A stretch of DNA of 44,482 bases from Sedimentisphaerales bacterium (GCA_016932835.1 JAFGCD010000106.1:1-44482); one strand, 5' to 3'; shown: positions 23,283 to 34,591, numbered from the stretch's first letter. Numbers and translations are program-made. The notes: a model not told the origin generated them from the sequence alone.

Positions 23283-26204
23283 TCAACTCCTCGGCGAAAT
23301 GCGACAGGTCCGTCCGGCCTTTGTTGCAAACTCTAAAATACCATCTTCGCCGCTGCGGTTTTTAACATCCTTACCGTTCGAAGTCACTGCGCACGCTCGG
23401 CCCGTCCGGACCCTGCACACGTTGCCAAGAAGCGAGCGAATCGATGCGGAGGTAAGCTTGCCGTCTTTCCAGGCAATGTCCACTTCAAATCCGCCCCTTG
23501 CGCGAAGCCCTTTTACCGATCCGGCAGGCCAGGCCTTGGGCAGGGCCGGCAGCAGGTGAATCTCACCGGCGTGGCTCTGGAGAAGCATCTCCGCTATTCC
23601 CGCACAGCCGCCGTAGTTGCCGTCAATCTGGAAAGGGGGGTGATTATCGAAAAGATTAGGGTGCGTCGATTTCACCAGGAGGGCGGTGACATTTTCTTCG
23701 GCCTTGTCGGCCTGGAGGAATCTCGCCCAGAAATTGATAATCCATGCCCTGCTCCAGCCGGTGTGTCCCCCGCCGTTTGCGAGTCTGTATTCGATGCTCT
23801 TGCGGGCCGCTGCGATCATTTCCGGCGAGTCCCGGAATGTGTACTGCCTGCCAGGATGCACGGCGAACAGATGCGACATATGTCGATGTCCGGGTTCCGG
23901 CTCCTTGAATTCTTCGCTCCATTCCATGAGCCTTCCGTCGGCTGCGATTTTCGGCAGGGCGAGGTTATCGCGGGCGGCGATTACCTGTTTGACGAAATCG
24001 TCCCTGATTCCCAGGGCCTCGGCCGCCTCGATCAAATTCGTAAAGGTATCCCAGATAATTTCCTGGTCCATGGACGGGCCCATCGAGAGGTTTACATTTC
24101 GTCCTTCCGGCGCGGTGAAGCTGTTCTCCGGGGAATTGGAAGGCCCCGACACCAGCTTGCCGGTTTTCGGATGCTCGGTAAGCCAGTCCAGCAGGAACAA
24201 GGACGCCTCTTTCAATATCGGATACGCCCTGTCTGCGAGGAACTTTTTATCACCGGTGAATCGGTAGTGCTCCATGAAATGCTGGGTGGACCAGGCCGCT
24301 CCCATCGGCCACATTCCGTATCCGACGGCGCCGAAGGGACTCGTGTGGAACCAGGCGTCGGTAGTATGATGGGCTACGAAGCCGCGGCAGTTGTAAACAT
24401 CGCGGGCGGTCTTTCGGCCTGAAGGAACAAGCGCCTCAATGAGCCTGAAGAACGGGTCGTGACACTCCGACAAATTGCATACCTCCGCTGGCCAGTAGTT
24501 CATCTGAATGTTTATATTGATATGGTAGTCGGCGTTCCACGGGGCCTCCAGGCCGTCGCTCCAGAGTCCCTGCAGGTTGCTCGGCATACAGCCTGGTCGA
24601 GAGCAGGAAATCAGAAGACACCTGCCGAACTGGAAGTACAGGCTCGCCAAGGCCGGGTCCTCGGCCCCGGCGCTCAGCGCCCGGAGCCGCTGGTCGGTGG
24701 GTTTATCGGCCGCGGGCGTAGAACCGAGGTCCAGACTGACGCGCCGAAACAGCCTGCGATGCTCGACAATATGCTCGGCTTTGGCCTGCCGGTAATCCCG
24801 TGCTGCGGCTGCGGTAATCTTGCGTGCACAAACTTCGGCCAAATCTCTTTCGAGCGGCTTGTACGGGTCATTGAAGTTATAATCTGTCGCAGCGACGAGC
24901 AGCAGCGTGGCTGTATCGGCTCCGGATACCGAGATTAGCTCATCGGTTGTCTCGATTCGTCCGCCGGCACACTTAGCCCGCAGTTGCGAGTGGTACTTTA
25001 CTCCTTTATGTCTGCCGTTGTGGGAGGCCTGCCCGAACATTGCCAGCGTGTCGTTTCCCACCGCCTCGACCTCGAAGTCGGCAGGCCTGTCCAGAGCAAC
25101 GTCGATATTGATGCTGCCCGGCTTGTCGGCACGCAGGTGAACTACGACCGCATCATCGATGCAACTGACCAGAACCTCTCGCGTGTATGTCACACCATCC
25201 AGCTCAAATGTTGTCGTTGCTACTGCCGTGTCGAGGTTGAGCTGCCGTTTGTATCCGTTCACAGGCGGCGAATTTGCTGCAAGCTCCTGGGCCGGGGCAG
25301 GCCCGAGTACAACCGCCGGCGTCATCCCGCCTGGCCCGCCGACGTTGGCGACGACTATCGCAACGACGTTTTCACCTGCTTTGAGATGTTTGCCCACGTG
25401 AAAACTGTAAGGTTTCGAATAGTCGCTCGTTTGCCCCACCTGTTCTCCGTTGACGAATACTACTGCCTTGTCGTCGATGGGGCCGAGGTTCAGATACCCG
25501 CCGATACTGCCGAGTTGCTCATCGGTCAGTTCGAATCGGCTGCGGAAGACCGCCTGGGCGTTGGGAGCAACGTCACCGCTGCCCTTGACGAATCGTCTTT
25601 CTTTGACAACCAACTGCAGCCAAGCCGAATCGTCATAATCCGCCGCGATGTAATTTTCATTCGACGCATTGTCTTCGCCGCCCCTGCGCCAGTCAGTGAG
25701 AGTAATGAGGCCCGGTTTCGGTTCGACGAGGTCCCGCATGGCGATAGTTATATTGCCAAGGGTTTGATAGCTTCGGGGTGATATTCGTTCGCCCATGACG
25801 TTGCGCTGGACAATACTCTGGGCCTCGATGTAATTTCCTTCGAAGATTAGCCCTCTGGCCGTTGCTATGTGTTCATAGGCCCCCGGGCGGTCTTCCGGCA
25901 CAGGCGGTCCGGCCCACAGCGTATCCTCGTTCAGTTGGATGCGCTCGAATGCCGTTCCGCCGAAGACCATTGCACCGAGCCGTCCATTGCCGAGCGGCAA
26001 TGCCTCGGTCCACTTTTTCGCAGGCTGCCGGTACCACAACTTCAGCGTCGAAAAACTTTCGTCAGACGGCATGCAGCAGGACTCCGAACTCTGCACGCCG
26101 CGACTGCGGCAGCCGGCACCCGGTACTGCCGACAGCAGAAGACAGCATGCCAGCCGGCAAACGACAAGTCTCTTGAATTTTCGTTTCCGAATCTCGTTGG
26201 TCAT
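23283..26204 (-). CDS. GH95 alpha-L-fucosidase-type lipoprotein with inserted jelly-roll domain
   Basis: A 973-residue exported hydrolase with a lipobox-like start (VPGAGC, Cys32), suggesting membrane anchoring. GH95 features: [28 protein letters not shown] at the N-terminal domain, [24 protein letters not shown] bearing the catalytic Asn pair, and [18 protein letters not shown] with the catalytic Asp. GH95 enzymes remove alpha-1,2-L-fucose or related L-galactose units. Residues ~158-316 are an extra module inside the N-terminal domain ([36 protein letters not shown]), which looks like the sugar-binding jelly roll of GH2-type enzymes. After the insert the family sequence resumes ([13 protein letters not shown]). 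Confidence 0.9.
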   Translation of the reverse strand: MTNEIRKRKFKRLVVCRLACCLLLSAVPGAGCRSRGVQSSESCCMPSDESFSTLKLWYRQPAKKWTEALPLGNGRLGAMVFGGTAFERIQLNEDTLWAGPPVPEDRPGAYEHIATARGLIFEGNYIEAQSIVQRNVMGERISPRSYQTLGNITIAMRDLVEPKPGLITLTDWRRGGEDNASNENYIAADYDDSAWLQLVVKERRFVKGSGDVAPNAQAVFRSRFELTDEQLGSIGGYLNLGPIDDKAVVFVNGEQVGQTSDYSKPYSFHVGKHLKAGENVVAIVVANVGGPGGMTPAVVLGPAPAQELAANSPPVNGYKRQLNLDTAVATTTFELDGVTYTREVLVSCIDDAVVVHLRADKPGSINIDVALDRPADFEVEAVGNDTLAMFGQASHNGRHKGVKYHSQLRAKCAGGRIETTDELISVSGADTATLLLVAATDYNFNDPYKPLERDLAEVCARKITAAAARDYRQAKAEHIVEHRRLFRRVSLDLGSTPAADKPTDQRLRALSAGAEDPALASLYFQFGRCLLISCSRPGCMPSNLQGLWSDGLEAPWNADYHININIQMNYWPAEVCNLSECHDPFFRLIEALVPSGRKTARDVYNCRGFVAHHTTDAWFHTSPFGAVGYGMWPMGAAWSTQHFMEHYRFTGDKKFLADRAYPILKEASLFLLDWLTEHPKTGKLVSGPSNSPENSFTAPEGRNVNLSMGPSMDQEIIWDTFTNLIEAAEALGIRDDFVKQVIAARDNLALPKIAADGRLMEWSEEFKEPEPGHRHMSHLFAVHPGRQYTFRDSPEMIAAARKSIEYRLANGGGHTGWSRAWIINFWARFLQADKAEENVTALLVKSTHPNLFDNHPPFQIDGNYGGCAGIAEMLLQSHAGEIHLLPALPKAWPAGSVKGLRARGGFEVDIAWKDGKLTSASIRSLLGNVCRVRTGRACAVTSNGKDVKNRSGEDGILEFATKAGRTCRISPRS

Positions 26205-26244
26205 CTTCTATCCCATCCCATTTTTGGATTTATGTCTCGAATTG

Positions 26245-27597
26245 CTATATATGGTTTCCGCGATACCTCTCGATTTTTCCGCTCTGCAGGATGAACTCTT
26301 TGCGTTCCGGAAAGAGTTCGGCTACATCTTTCGGATTGCCTCTCTCGAACCAGAAGATACTCTCTCTTTTCAGGCCGGTTCTTAAGACACGTTTCCGGTC
26401 GTCCAGATACACATGCTGGAAGGAGTCTCGCCCGTCGAGCGGGGTCAGCTTCAGCATATACGAAACATCGCTCAGGCCTGCGGCTTTGTCGAATTCTACT
26501 CTCGATATCCGGGTCGGGATGATTCGCCCGTCTGCTTTGATTACATCAACGATGATTTCTTCCGTGTTCAACTCGATCATTCGCACAATAAGCAGGTCGA
26601 GAAGTATATCGGGCATTACCGTTTGCCCCGTTTTGTACCTGTTTTCCTGCGACAACTCGACCTCTGCGGAAAACCCCGATCTGTCCACAGCCAGTATCCC
26701 GTCGTCTTCGAGTGTCAGCGTCGTGCCGCTCAGTTCGATCCCTATTGCCTCACTCTTCCAGGCGAACCGGTCGAAGCGGTCGTCGCTTTCGAAAGAGGTC
26801 ACCTCTTCATGGGCTGGGCGTCCTCTGATATAGTCAAGGCCCGCCGCCTGTATGGTAAACCCGTCGACTCCTTTGCCCATGTCAACAAGTACGCTTGTCG
26901 TAAAGCCGATTATCCTTCTTCTGGAGTCCCTGATCAGGAACAAATCCTGCCGGTTCTGGTTGTCCATGAAGCTCGCCACGCCCTTCGCTTTCATATCCGA
27001 GATCACGCTGCTGCCTGCTTCGAGGAGGGGGCTTTCCGTAATAACCAGACTCTCGGTTATTGCCCGAAAGACCTGTTCTGCCATATCCATATCTCCCGCG
27101 CCCTCCTCGACTTCGATCTCGATGCGGCGATTGTAAGGCAGATCGGCCATTCCGAACATGGTGCCGGACCAGCTATCGTTCTTTTGGATGCAAGCCCAGT
27201 CAACGACTGCGATTTCTGTTTCGATCTGCCCGCTTTTGATGATATGTCCGTCGAGTTTTTCTTCGAGATTAGTGAAACGTTGCTGCGGATCGATGATCTC
27301 GGCGGGGAATACACATGTGCATCGAGCAGACGCCAGCGGCCGCGGCGAGTTCGGAGTGAATGTTCCGTAAAGGGTGAATGCGCGCTGTCTGTAGTCCCAT
27401 TGGTCCGGGCTCTGCCACCCGTTGCCGTCAGGCATGCGAACAGCAAAACCGGCATGCGACAATTCTATCGGAGCCGACAGAATAATGGTCGATCTCAGCG
27501 CCACCATCACGCGCGCCGACGCCAGGGCCAACACAAACAGGCCAAGAAAGGCCACTTTCACGCGAATGCTCACCTTAGTATCGTATGTTCCGTTCAT
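26245..27597 (-). CDS. Membrane-anchored protein of unknown function
   Basis: A 450-residue protein if the ATG at 27597 is used; the frame is open to another ATG at 27666 and neither has a strong SD. One membrane segment lies near the N-terminus (VAFLGLFVLALASARVMVAL), so a large extracytoplasmic domain follows. It is beta-rich with repeated acidic strands (FTTSVLVDMGKGVDGF, ESIFWFERGNPKDVAEL). No known motif is seen. It is 40 bases upstream of GH95 on the same strand, so it is probably the first gene of a unit with GH95 and the M50 protease. A role in sensing or supporting the fucosidase is an inference only. Confidence 0.65.
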   Translation of the reverse strand: MNGTYDTKVSIRVKVAFLGLFVLALASARVMVALRSTIILSAPIELSHAGFAVRMPDGNGWQSPDQWDYRQRAFTLYGTFTPNSPRPLASARCTCVFPAEIIDPQQRFTNLEEKLDGHIIKSGQIETEIAVVDWACIQKNDSWSGTMFGMADLPYNRRIEIEVEEGAGDMDMAEQVFRAITESLVITESPLLEAGSSVISDMKAKGVASFMDNQNRQDLFLIRDSRRRIIGFTTSVLVDMGKGVDGFTIQAAGLDYIRGRPAHEEVTSFESDDRFDRFAWKSEAIGIELSGTTLTLEDDGILAVDRSGFSAEVELSQENRYKTGQTVMPDILLDLLIVRMIELNTEEIIVDVIKADGRIIPTRISRVEFDKAAGLSDVSYMLKLTPLDGRDSFQHVYLDDRKRVLRTGLKRESIFWFERGNPKDVAELFPERKEFILQSGKIERYRGNHI

Positions 27598-28094
27598 TTG
27601 TACGCATAATACTAATTGCCCGGTCCCATTTTTGCAAGAAGCCCTTTGCGGGCAAGCGGTTTCCATTCCGTCCGAAGAGTCGCTGTTGGTTACTGCGGGC
27701 CTGGAGGCGTGGTATTATGGGGCCCCGATCTAATAATAGGGCGCCCCGAGAATTTAATGTGAAACCGATTTTGCTTATTGCCGAAAGGATTCATATATAT
27801 TTATGGGGTTCGTCCGGTTCCCGGCATGCTGGAACGTCTCTGGGGACGGGTCGAACAGCAGGATACCCAAAAATGGACCTTAGGATGTTGAAAAAGGCAG
27901 TTTGTTCGCTGAAGGCCTCGGCTGTTGCGTTATGGCCCTTTTGTGGTCCGCCGCTCGATCGAGGGCTTACAATGCTGTCTAAGCAAGCCTGTGAAACGCA
28001 CAATGCCTCACAGAACTTCGTCAATCAGGGCAGTCCGGCCGCAAGATTGTACTGTAAGTTGTTGAATACGGGCCGCTTCTTTGGGGAGGGCAAA
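27598..28094. other. Intergenic region before the PilZ gene
   Basis: About 430-500 bases without a supported gene. A promoter-like TTGCTT (27771-27776), 17 bases, TATATA (27794-27799) would give a ~290-base 5' leader for the PilZ gene. I see no conserved c-di-GMP riboswitch sequence here. An open frame runs through to the PilZ start, but its residues are not protein-like. Confidence 0.4.
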
Positions 28095-28913
28095 ATGAAC
28101 GAGGTGGTGATGCTCGACGGCTCAAAACCGAGAGATATTCTTCAAACCGCTATCGACCACAGAGTCCCGGCAATCATGTCATATCTCTCCAAAGGAAAAT
28201 GGCATGTTGCCAAGGTCCTCGTTACAACCGCAGAGGACGACAAATTGAGCGTTCAGACGGTACACTCACGCCCCAGACAACATCCGATAAATATTAAGAT
28301 CGGTCAGCCCGTCGGAATGTCATTTAAGTACGATTACGGAAAGTATGTTTTCGATGCCACAGTTATGGCGCTCGAGCCGGCGGTAAACGCCGACACAGGC
28401 GGAACCATAGTCCTTACAATGCCCGCGCAAATCGAGGTGATTCAGAGGAGGAGCTACTTCAGGGTCGAGGTGCCCGAATCGCTCAAAGTCAATGTCACTA
28501 TCTGGCATCGCAAGAGCAGGCAAAACACACCCGACGGGATATCGCACCAACTCGACGGAGGGGCCGATTACTGTACCGGGAGGCTCGTAGATATCTCCGC
28601 AGGCGGAGCACAGGTCGCACTCGACGCGGAATCCTCGGCGCAGCAGCAATTCAGACAAGGACAGTTCATAGGGATGAGGTTTACGCCCCTGCCCTACGAG
28701 ACCCCGCTCCTGCTCAATGCACAAATCAGAAACGCCCTGCCGAGGGCCGACGGCGACAGCATCTTTCTCGGACTTCAACTCGTCGGGCTTGAGGCCAGCC
28801 CGGAAGGGCGCAAGATTCTTGCCAAACTGGTCGGGGTCGTGGAGCGCTATTACAAGATGAACGAAGCGTCTTCAAAGAAGAAGCACAAGACACAGGCCGC
28901 GGCCTCCGCATAA
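28095..28913 (+). CDS. PilZ-domain protein (YcgR-like flagellar brake family)
   Basis: A 272-residue cytoplasmic protein. The N-terminal ~120 residues have the YcgR N-domain look (VPAIMSYLSKGKWHVAKV, IKIGQPVGMSFKYDYGKYVFDATV). The C-terminal PilZ domain carries both c-di-GMP binding motifs: Q-RRSYFRVEVP (RxxxR) and DISAGGAQV (D/NxSxxG), then FTPLP and IFLGLQLVGLE. It should therefore bind c-di-GMP and report on motility, surface attachment or exopolysaccharide. SD GGGGAGGG lies 8 bases before the ATG. No flagellar or synthase genes adjoin. A Lys-rich tail ends the protein (KKKHKTQAAASA). Confidence 0.87.
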   Translation: MNEVVMLDGSKPRDILQTAIDHRVPAIMSYLSKGKWHVAKVLVTTAEDDKLSVQTVHSRPRQHPINIKIGQPVGMSFKYDYGKYVFDATVMALEPAVNADTGGTIVLTMPAQIEVIQRRSYFRVEVPESLKVNVTIWHRKSRQNTPDGISHQLDGGADYCTGRLVDISAGGAQVALDAESSAQQQFRQGQFIGMRFTPLPYETPLLLNAQIRNALPRADGDSIFLGLQLVGLEASPEGRKILAKLVGVVERYYKMNEASSKKKHKTQAAASA

Positions 28914-28924
28914 TTACGGGGGGT

Positions 28925-29830
28925 CTAATCGGCTGTTTCGATTTCCCCGGCGCAAAGCTCCTCGTCACCTCGCTTTATGATTCTGTAGTAGAGCCTCTTG
29001 GCAACACTGCTTGCGGCGAAGGTGCAGAAGACCAGCACCAGGGCGGCTGGAAACTCCCACCACGCGAAGACCAGAACCAGCAGAATCCTTATGAGTTGAG
29101 CGAAAGGTTTCTTGCCCCTGAGGTACTGGTTCAGTATGTGAGGGTATCGAAATCGGCTCACCATCAAAATCGCCACACCAAGCACCAGCAGAGGCAGCGT
29201 GTACATAATCATGCTCTCGCAAAGCGCATACGCCATAGCATTCTTCTCGAAAACCTTCGGCAGCGTTTCCTGGTGCAGTATTATCAGGCTCACTATTACA
29301 CCGGCGGCGGCAGGCGTCGGGAGCCCGATGAAACTCATATGAGCCGATTCGTCCTCCTCGTTCTCGACGTTGAAACGCGCCAGGCGTATCGCCGCACAAC
29401 TTATGTAAACCGTCGCTGAAAGCCAGATGAATCTGTGCAGGAAGATCTCGTCGCCGAGGCCGGCCAACTCAAGTTCATGGTTGAGGATATTCAGCATCAA
29501 AAAGGCTGGCGCAACTCCGAAACTGATGATATCGCAAAGACTGTCCAACTGGCCCCCGAAACTCGAAGTGTTCTTACTCATCCTGGCAAGCCGCCCGTCA
29601 AGCATGTCTGCGATCATCGCAAGGACAACAAAGTATCCTGCTATTGCAAAGTAAGTGTAGTGCCCGATGCTCTTGTTCGGGTCCTTAGCGGCGAATATGA
29701 TCGCACTAAACCCGCATACTCCGTTGAGAATCGTAATCAGCGACGGGAGGATAGCGATGTAGTTGAGCCGCTGCCGTCGAACGTGTTTCAGCAGACTTTT
29801 TTTGGCGGCTTCGGTTTTCACTCGCGGCAT
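28925..29830 (-). CDS. pssA: CDP-diacylglycerol--serine O-phosphatidyltransferase
   Basis: A membrane enzyme that makes phosphatidylserine. Its 301 residues include the CDP-alcohol phosphotransferase motif, DGRLARMSKNTSSFGGQLDSLCD, with the expected Asp/Gly spacing, and about seven membrane segments. It starts within the 3' end of psd (overlap of 13 bases), so the two enzymes of phosphatidylethanolamine synthesis are translationally coupled. SD GAGG lies inside psd. The charged C-terminal tail is typical for pssA of this type. Confidence 0.92.
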   Translation of the reverse strand: MPRVKTEAAKKSLLKHVRRQRLNYIAILPSLITILNGVCGFSAIIFAAKDPNKSIGHYTYFAIAGYFVVLAMIADMLDGRLARMSKNTSSFGGQLDSLCDIISFGVAPAFLMLNILNHELELAGLGDEIFLHRFIWLSATVYISCAAIRLARFNVENEEDESAHMSFIGLPTPAAAGVIVSLIILHQETLPKVFEKNAMAYALCESMIMYTLPLLVLGVAILMVSRFRYPHILNQYLRGKKPFAQLIRILLVLVFAWWEFPAALVLVFCTFAASSVAKRLYYRIIKRGDEELCAGEIETAD

Positions 29831-30513
29831 TTGTCGTACCTCACCATGGCGGTCAGTCCTGCTTTGACTTTATCGCCCGGCTCCACCAGGCACTGCACGT
29901 CGTTTCGGGCGGGCAGATACAGCTCGGTTCTGGAGCCGAACTTTATCATACCGAATTTTTCTCCACCGTCCAGTCTGGCCCCCACGGCGGTATCGCACAC
30001 TATTCGACGAGCAATCGCGCCGCTGATTTGGCGCACGATGAGCTTATCGGCGGGCGCATCGGTTCGCACAAGCCACAGGTCGTTGGATTCGTTGACCCTG
30101 CCTGACTGGGGATTCAATGCGTTCTTGTACTTACCCTTTTTGTAGGTGATTTTCTCCACCTTGACGCTGCACGGCGCGCGATTGATATGCGTATTGAAGA
30201 TGCTCAGAAATATTCCTATTCGAATCGCCTCTGTGCCGATGAAATCGCTTTCCTGGACCTTTGCAATATCTGTTACCTTGCCGTCGGCCGGGGCCAGCAG
30301 GAGGCTGGAATCCTGCGGGCAGCTACGCCCGGGGTCTCGGAAGAATGTCAATGCCCATATCAATACGGCCCCTAACACGGCCTCAATCGCAATCAGTATC
30401 CAGCGGGCCGCGAGTCCGTTGCCGGCGGCATATACGCCAATCATCAAAGCCGCTGCCGCCGTCGGATAGACGACGACCTGGGGCATACCATATTTTGTCA
30501 GTGGAATTCTCAT
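29818..30513 (-). CDS. psd: Phosphatidylserine decarboxylase proenzyme
   Basis: A pyruvoyl enzyme that converts phosphatidylserine to phosphatidylethanolamine. With the ATG at 30513 it has 231 residues, matching the short (type A) family. Two hydrophobic segments lie near the N-terminus. The domain includes LLAPADGKVTDI, GIFLSIFNTHINRAP (conserved) and the self-cleavage site KFGSRTE, where the Gly-Ser bond is cut to give the pyruvoyl group. The longer frame to 30615 is rejected as unlike the family. An ATGA overlap with a 50-codon upstream frame is described separately. Confidence 0.92.
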   Translation of the reverse strand: MRIPLTKYGMPQVVVYPTAAAALMIGVYAAGNGLAARWILIAIEAVLGAVLIWALTFFRDPGRSCPQDSSLLLAPADGKVTDIAKVQESDFIGTEAIRIGIFLSIFNTHINRAPCSVKVEKITYKKGKYKNALNPQSGRVNESNDLWLVRTDAPADKLIVRQISGAIARRIVCDTAVGARLDGGEKFGMIKFGSRTELYLPARNDVQCLVEPGDKVKAGLTAMVRYDKCRE

Positions 30514-30703
30514 GCTCCGATATGATAACGCCTCAGCATCATACAGGCAACGCCAAAGCAAATGGAAAAGGCCGACCCTGTGGAATCGGCCTTTCGGAGG
30601 AGGGTGATGGTGCAAGTTTTAGAGGATCGCCTTCGACCCCCGAAGCATTCGATTGTTCGCATCTTCTTAAAGGGCCTGAAAAACCCGGCGTTCCTACTAT
30701 ATA
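30510..30703 (-). promoter_or_regulatory. Leader region of psd: possible attenuator or small ORF
   Basis: On the minus strand a -10-like TATATAG lies at 30703-30697. A 50-codon frame runs from ATG 30662 to a TGA at 30510 that overlaps the psd start (ATGA). Inside it a 9-bp perfect hairpin, AAAGGCCGA (30567-30575) with TCGGCCTTT (30586-30594), is followed on this strand by a short T run. It could be a terminator/attenuator for psd or the end of a small RNA. The peptide has no recognisable features and lacks a good SD. Confidence 0.4.
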
Positions 30704-32448
<1,745 letters not shown>

Positions 32449-32473
32449 GCAGGTCAAGACGCAAGACTATTGT

Positions 32474-32532
32474 CGGCAGGTGCATAGTACCCAACGGAGT
32501 GGAGAAAAAGCACCTGCCGTCACTTTTTCTCC
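32474..32532 (+). terminator. Eno 3' region: terminator stem overlapped by a competing stem
   Basis: CGGCAGGTGC (32474-32483) pairs with GCACCTGCCG (32510-32519) over 10 bp and is followed by CACTTTTTC, a usable intrinsic terminator. GGAGAAAAAG (32501-32510), which sits in the loop of that stem, pairs perfectly over 10 bp with CTTTTTCTCC (32523-32532), which contains the T run. The two stems share base 32510 and cannot both form fully. Confidence 0.6.
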
Positions 32533-32672
32533 GCTTTTCTGCACACCGTTCGGTCTCACTGCCGAATATATAGCTATCGATATGTTGTCGCGTATTTAGT
32601 CCTGCGCCTCGAATTACAGCGAAGAGTCCGGACTTTCTAACATTCAAGTTAAGCCGTAGTGCCTGTAGTATT

Positions 32673-33158
32673 ATGCAAGGGCAGAATTTTATCAAAACGT
32701 TGCTTTTTGTAGTATTCTTCGCCGTCGGCGCAGCGGCTATGGCTATCTCGGCCCTTCACAACGATCTCGTGACGTACTATCAGAACAGGCATTATCTCAA
32801 GCAGGCGGAGAATCTCACGCTCCGGCTGGAATCACTCAACAGCGACTACGACGCCCTGCTGGTACGGCTGGAAGAGGACCCCAATCTTATCAAGCGTTTG
32901 GCGCCGGCGGCCATAGGCGCCGAACATACAGAGCCCAACACCGTCCACCCAAGGGCGACGTCTCGCGACCTTGCCGAGGCTAAAAAGGCCCTTGCGGAAC
33001 TGAGCCGGGCTGAGCCGAACGAACCGGTACTGCCGATGTGGCTGCAGCGCTGCGGGCAAGGCCGTCGTCGAATGTCTCTTTTTGCCGTCGGGGCGGCATT
33101 GGTTCTGCTGTGTTTCGTATGCTTCGCCCCGCGCAAAGCGCCGGACGAGAAAACGTAG
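32673..33158 (+). CDS. FtsB/DivIC-like small membrane protein
   Basis: A 161-residue protein. An N-terminal membrane helix (residues ~8-27) leads into a coiled-coil stretch (YQNRHYLKQAENLTLRLESLNSDYDALLVRLEEDPNLIKRLA), the pattern of septum-initiator proteins such as FtsB/DivIC. Unlike those, it has a second membrane segment near the C-terminus (MSLFAVGAALVLLCFVCFA). Position after eno matches the common eno-ftsB order and supports the call. The SD is poor. Family assignment is moderate because no single diagnostic residue exists. It converges with the oxidoreductase operon. Confidence 0.6.
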   Translation: MQGQNFIKTLLFVVFFAVGAAAMAISALHNDLVTYYQNRHYLKQAENLTLRLESLNSDYDALLVRLEEDPNLIKRLAPAAIGAEHTEPNTVHPRATSRDLAEAKKALAELSRAEPNEPVLPMWLQRCGQGRRRMSLFAVGAALVLLCFVCFAPRKAPDEKT

Positions 33159-33217
33159 GATGTGCAGGGTCTGATTTTTCGGTCGCCGGCGTCGGTTTCG
33201 AAGTCTCAGACGGACAG

Positions 33218-34591
33218 CTACGCGGTGATCTCTTCCAGTTCCCAGCCCTTTCGGAATTTCGGTTTGACGAATTCGTTGGCTTTGTCGTTGTTTGTGAAGC
33301 GGAGGTTTTTCGCGTCCCAGAGCAGTTTCTGGTTGGGGAATCGCCAGCTTATCGCGCCGAGGAGCATCCACTCGGTGTAAGGTCCGGCAAAGGTGAAGTT
33401 CGAGCAGGCCTCTTTTCCGGTTTTGCACGCCCGTATCCAGTCCTGGAAGTGGCCGGGGGAGCGTTCGATGACTTCTTTCGGTTTTTTGAAGTCCTTCATT
33501 TTCGATTCGGGGGTGAGCCGGACACTTTCGCCGCGTCCGTCGGTTCCCATGAATCCTTTTGTTCCGACGAAGATTTCGTTGAAGCGTTTGACGTCTTCGC
33601 CGGTGAGTCCCTCGGGCGGTTTGAAGTTACGTGTCATGCTGCCTTCGTACCAATAGAGTGTAAGGGGCGGCATCTGGCCGGAGGGGACGTACTTGTTGGG
33701 CCGCCGGGGGAACTCGAACTTGCACGCATAGTGCGGGTAGGTGACGGGATTGACTCCTTCGACGGCTGTGCACTCGACGCTTGCAGGGCCTGCGAGCTGG
33801 AGGGCCCAGTTGGCCGGTCCGAGCATGTGAATGCCCCAGTCGCCGATCATCTGGGTTCCGTATTCGAGGAATCCCCGCCAGTTGGACGGGTGAATCTTGG
33901 AGCTGTACGTATGCTCGGCGGCTCGTCCTGTCCAGAGGTTCCAATCGAGGGTTTCGGGGACGGGTTCGACTGGGGGCCACTGGGTGATTCCTCTTGCGAA
34001 GCCCCCGCCGCTGAGGGAATGGACTTCTTTTATGTCACCGAGTCTTCCTTCCCAGATAATCTCGCAGGCGATGCGCGTTGCCGTGGAGGAGTATCCCTGG
34101 TTGCCCATCTGGGTGGGGACTTTGTATTTTCTGGCTGCGTTGGTGAGGAGTCGCGCTTCCCAGACGGACTGGGTGAGCGGTTTCTGGCAGTACACGCCGA
34201 GGCCTCGCTGCATGGCTCTCAGGGCGACGGAGGCGTGCATGTGGTCGGGTATTGTAATAGTTATGCCGTCGAGGTTTTTGTGCTCTTTGTCGAGCATTTC
34301 CCGGAAATCCCTGTATTTCTTTGCTGCGGGGTATTTCTTTGCGGTTGTGTTGAGGAAATTTTCGTCTATATCGCAGAGTGCGTAGATATTTTCGCTGCTG
34401 ACGCTTCCTACGTCGTTAGCTCCCTGCATACCGCCGACGCCGACGCATCCGACGTTGAGTTTCTCGCTGGGAGCAGGCCTGCCTGAGTGGGCGAGGACGT
34501 GCCTGGGGACGATGGTAAAGGCGGCCAGAGCGGTACTCGCGCCGAGGAATTGCCGCCTGGTCACTCTTTGGTCTTGTGCGGGTCTTCTCAT
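33218..34591 (-). CDS. Tat-exported Gfo/Idh/MocA-family oxidoreductase
   Basis: A 457-residue NAD(P)-dependent oxidoreductase. A twin-arginine signal (TRRQFLGASTALAAF) precedes the Rossmann fold (KLNVGCVGVGGMQGANDV), as in many exported Gfo/Idh/MocA proteins of this phylum. The catalytic-region pattern YCQKPLTQSVWEA (the EKP-like loop with Lys) and the His/Asp-containing segment after it fit the family. The C-terminal half is a beta-sandwich with LTLYWYEGS and a WIRACKTGKEACSNF region. It is the last of a four-gene operon. SD AAAGGAAA. Substrate unknown; related enzymes act on sugars and cyclitols. Confidence 0.9.
   Translation of the reverse strand: MRRPAQDQRVTRRQFLGASTALAAFTIVPRHVLAHSGRPAPSEKLNVGCVGVGGMQGANDVGSVSSENIYALCDIDENFLNTTAKKYPAAKKYRDFREMLDKEHKNLDGITITIPDHMHASVALRAMQRGLGVYCQKPLTQSVWEARLLTNAARKYKVPTQMGNQGYSSTATRIACEIIWEGRLGDIKEVHSLSGGGFARGITQWPPVEPVPETLDWNLWTGRAAEHTYSSKIHPSNWRGFLEYGTQMIGDWGIHMLGPANWALQLAGPASVECTAVEGVNPVTYPHYACKFEFPRRPNKYVPSGQMPPLTLYWYEGSMTRNFKPPEGLTGEDVKRFNEIFVGTKGFMGTDGRGESVRLTPESKMKDFKKPKEVIERSPGHFQDWIRACKTGKEACSNFTFAGPYTEWMLLGAISWRFPNQKLLWDAKNLRFTNNDKANEFVKPKFRKGWELEEITA

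Noticed and set aside
26413..27609. 398-codon plus-strand frame opposite the 450-residue membrane-anchored protein
   Set aside because: No SD or protein-like pattern; the minus frame has a membrane segment and operon spacing.
27598..28094. c-di-GMP riboswitch upstream of the PilZ gene
   Set aside because: The conserved GEMM sequence elements are not seen.
32474..32532. H-type pseudoknot from the two eno stems
   Set aside because: The 3-base linker cannot cross a 10-bp stem, so the stems are alternatives and not a pseudoknot.
33038..34486. 482-codon plus-strand frame opposite the Gfo/Idh gene
   Set aside because: The minus frame has a Tat signal and Rossmann motif; the plus frame has no homology-like pattern and starts inside the FtsB-like gene.
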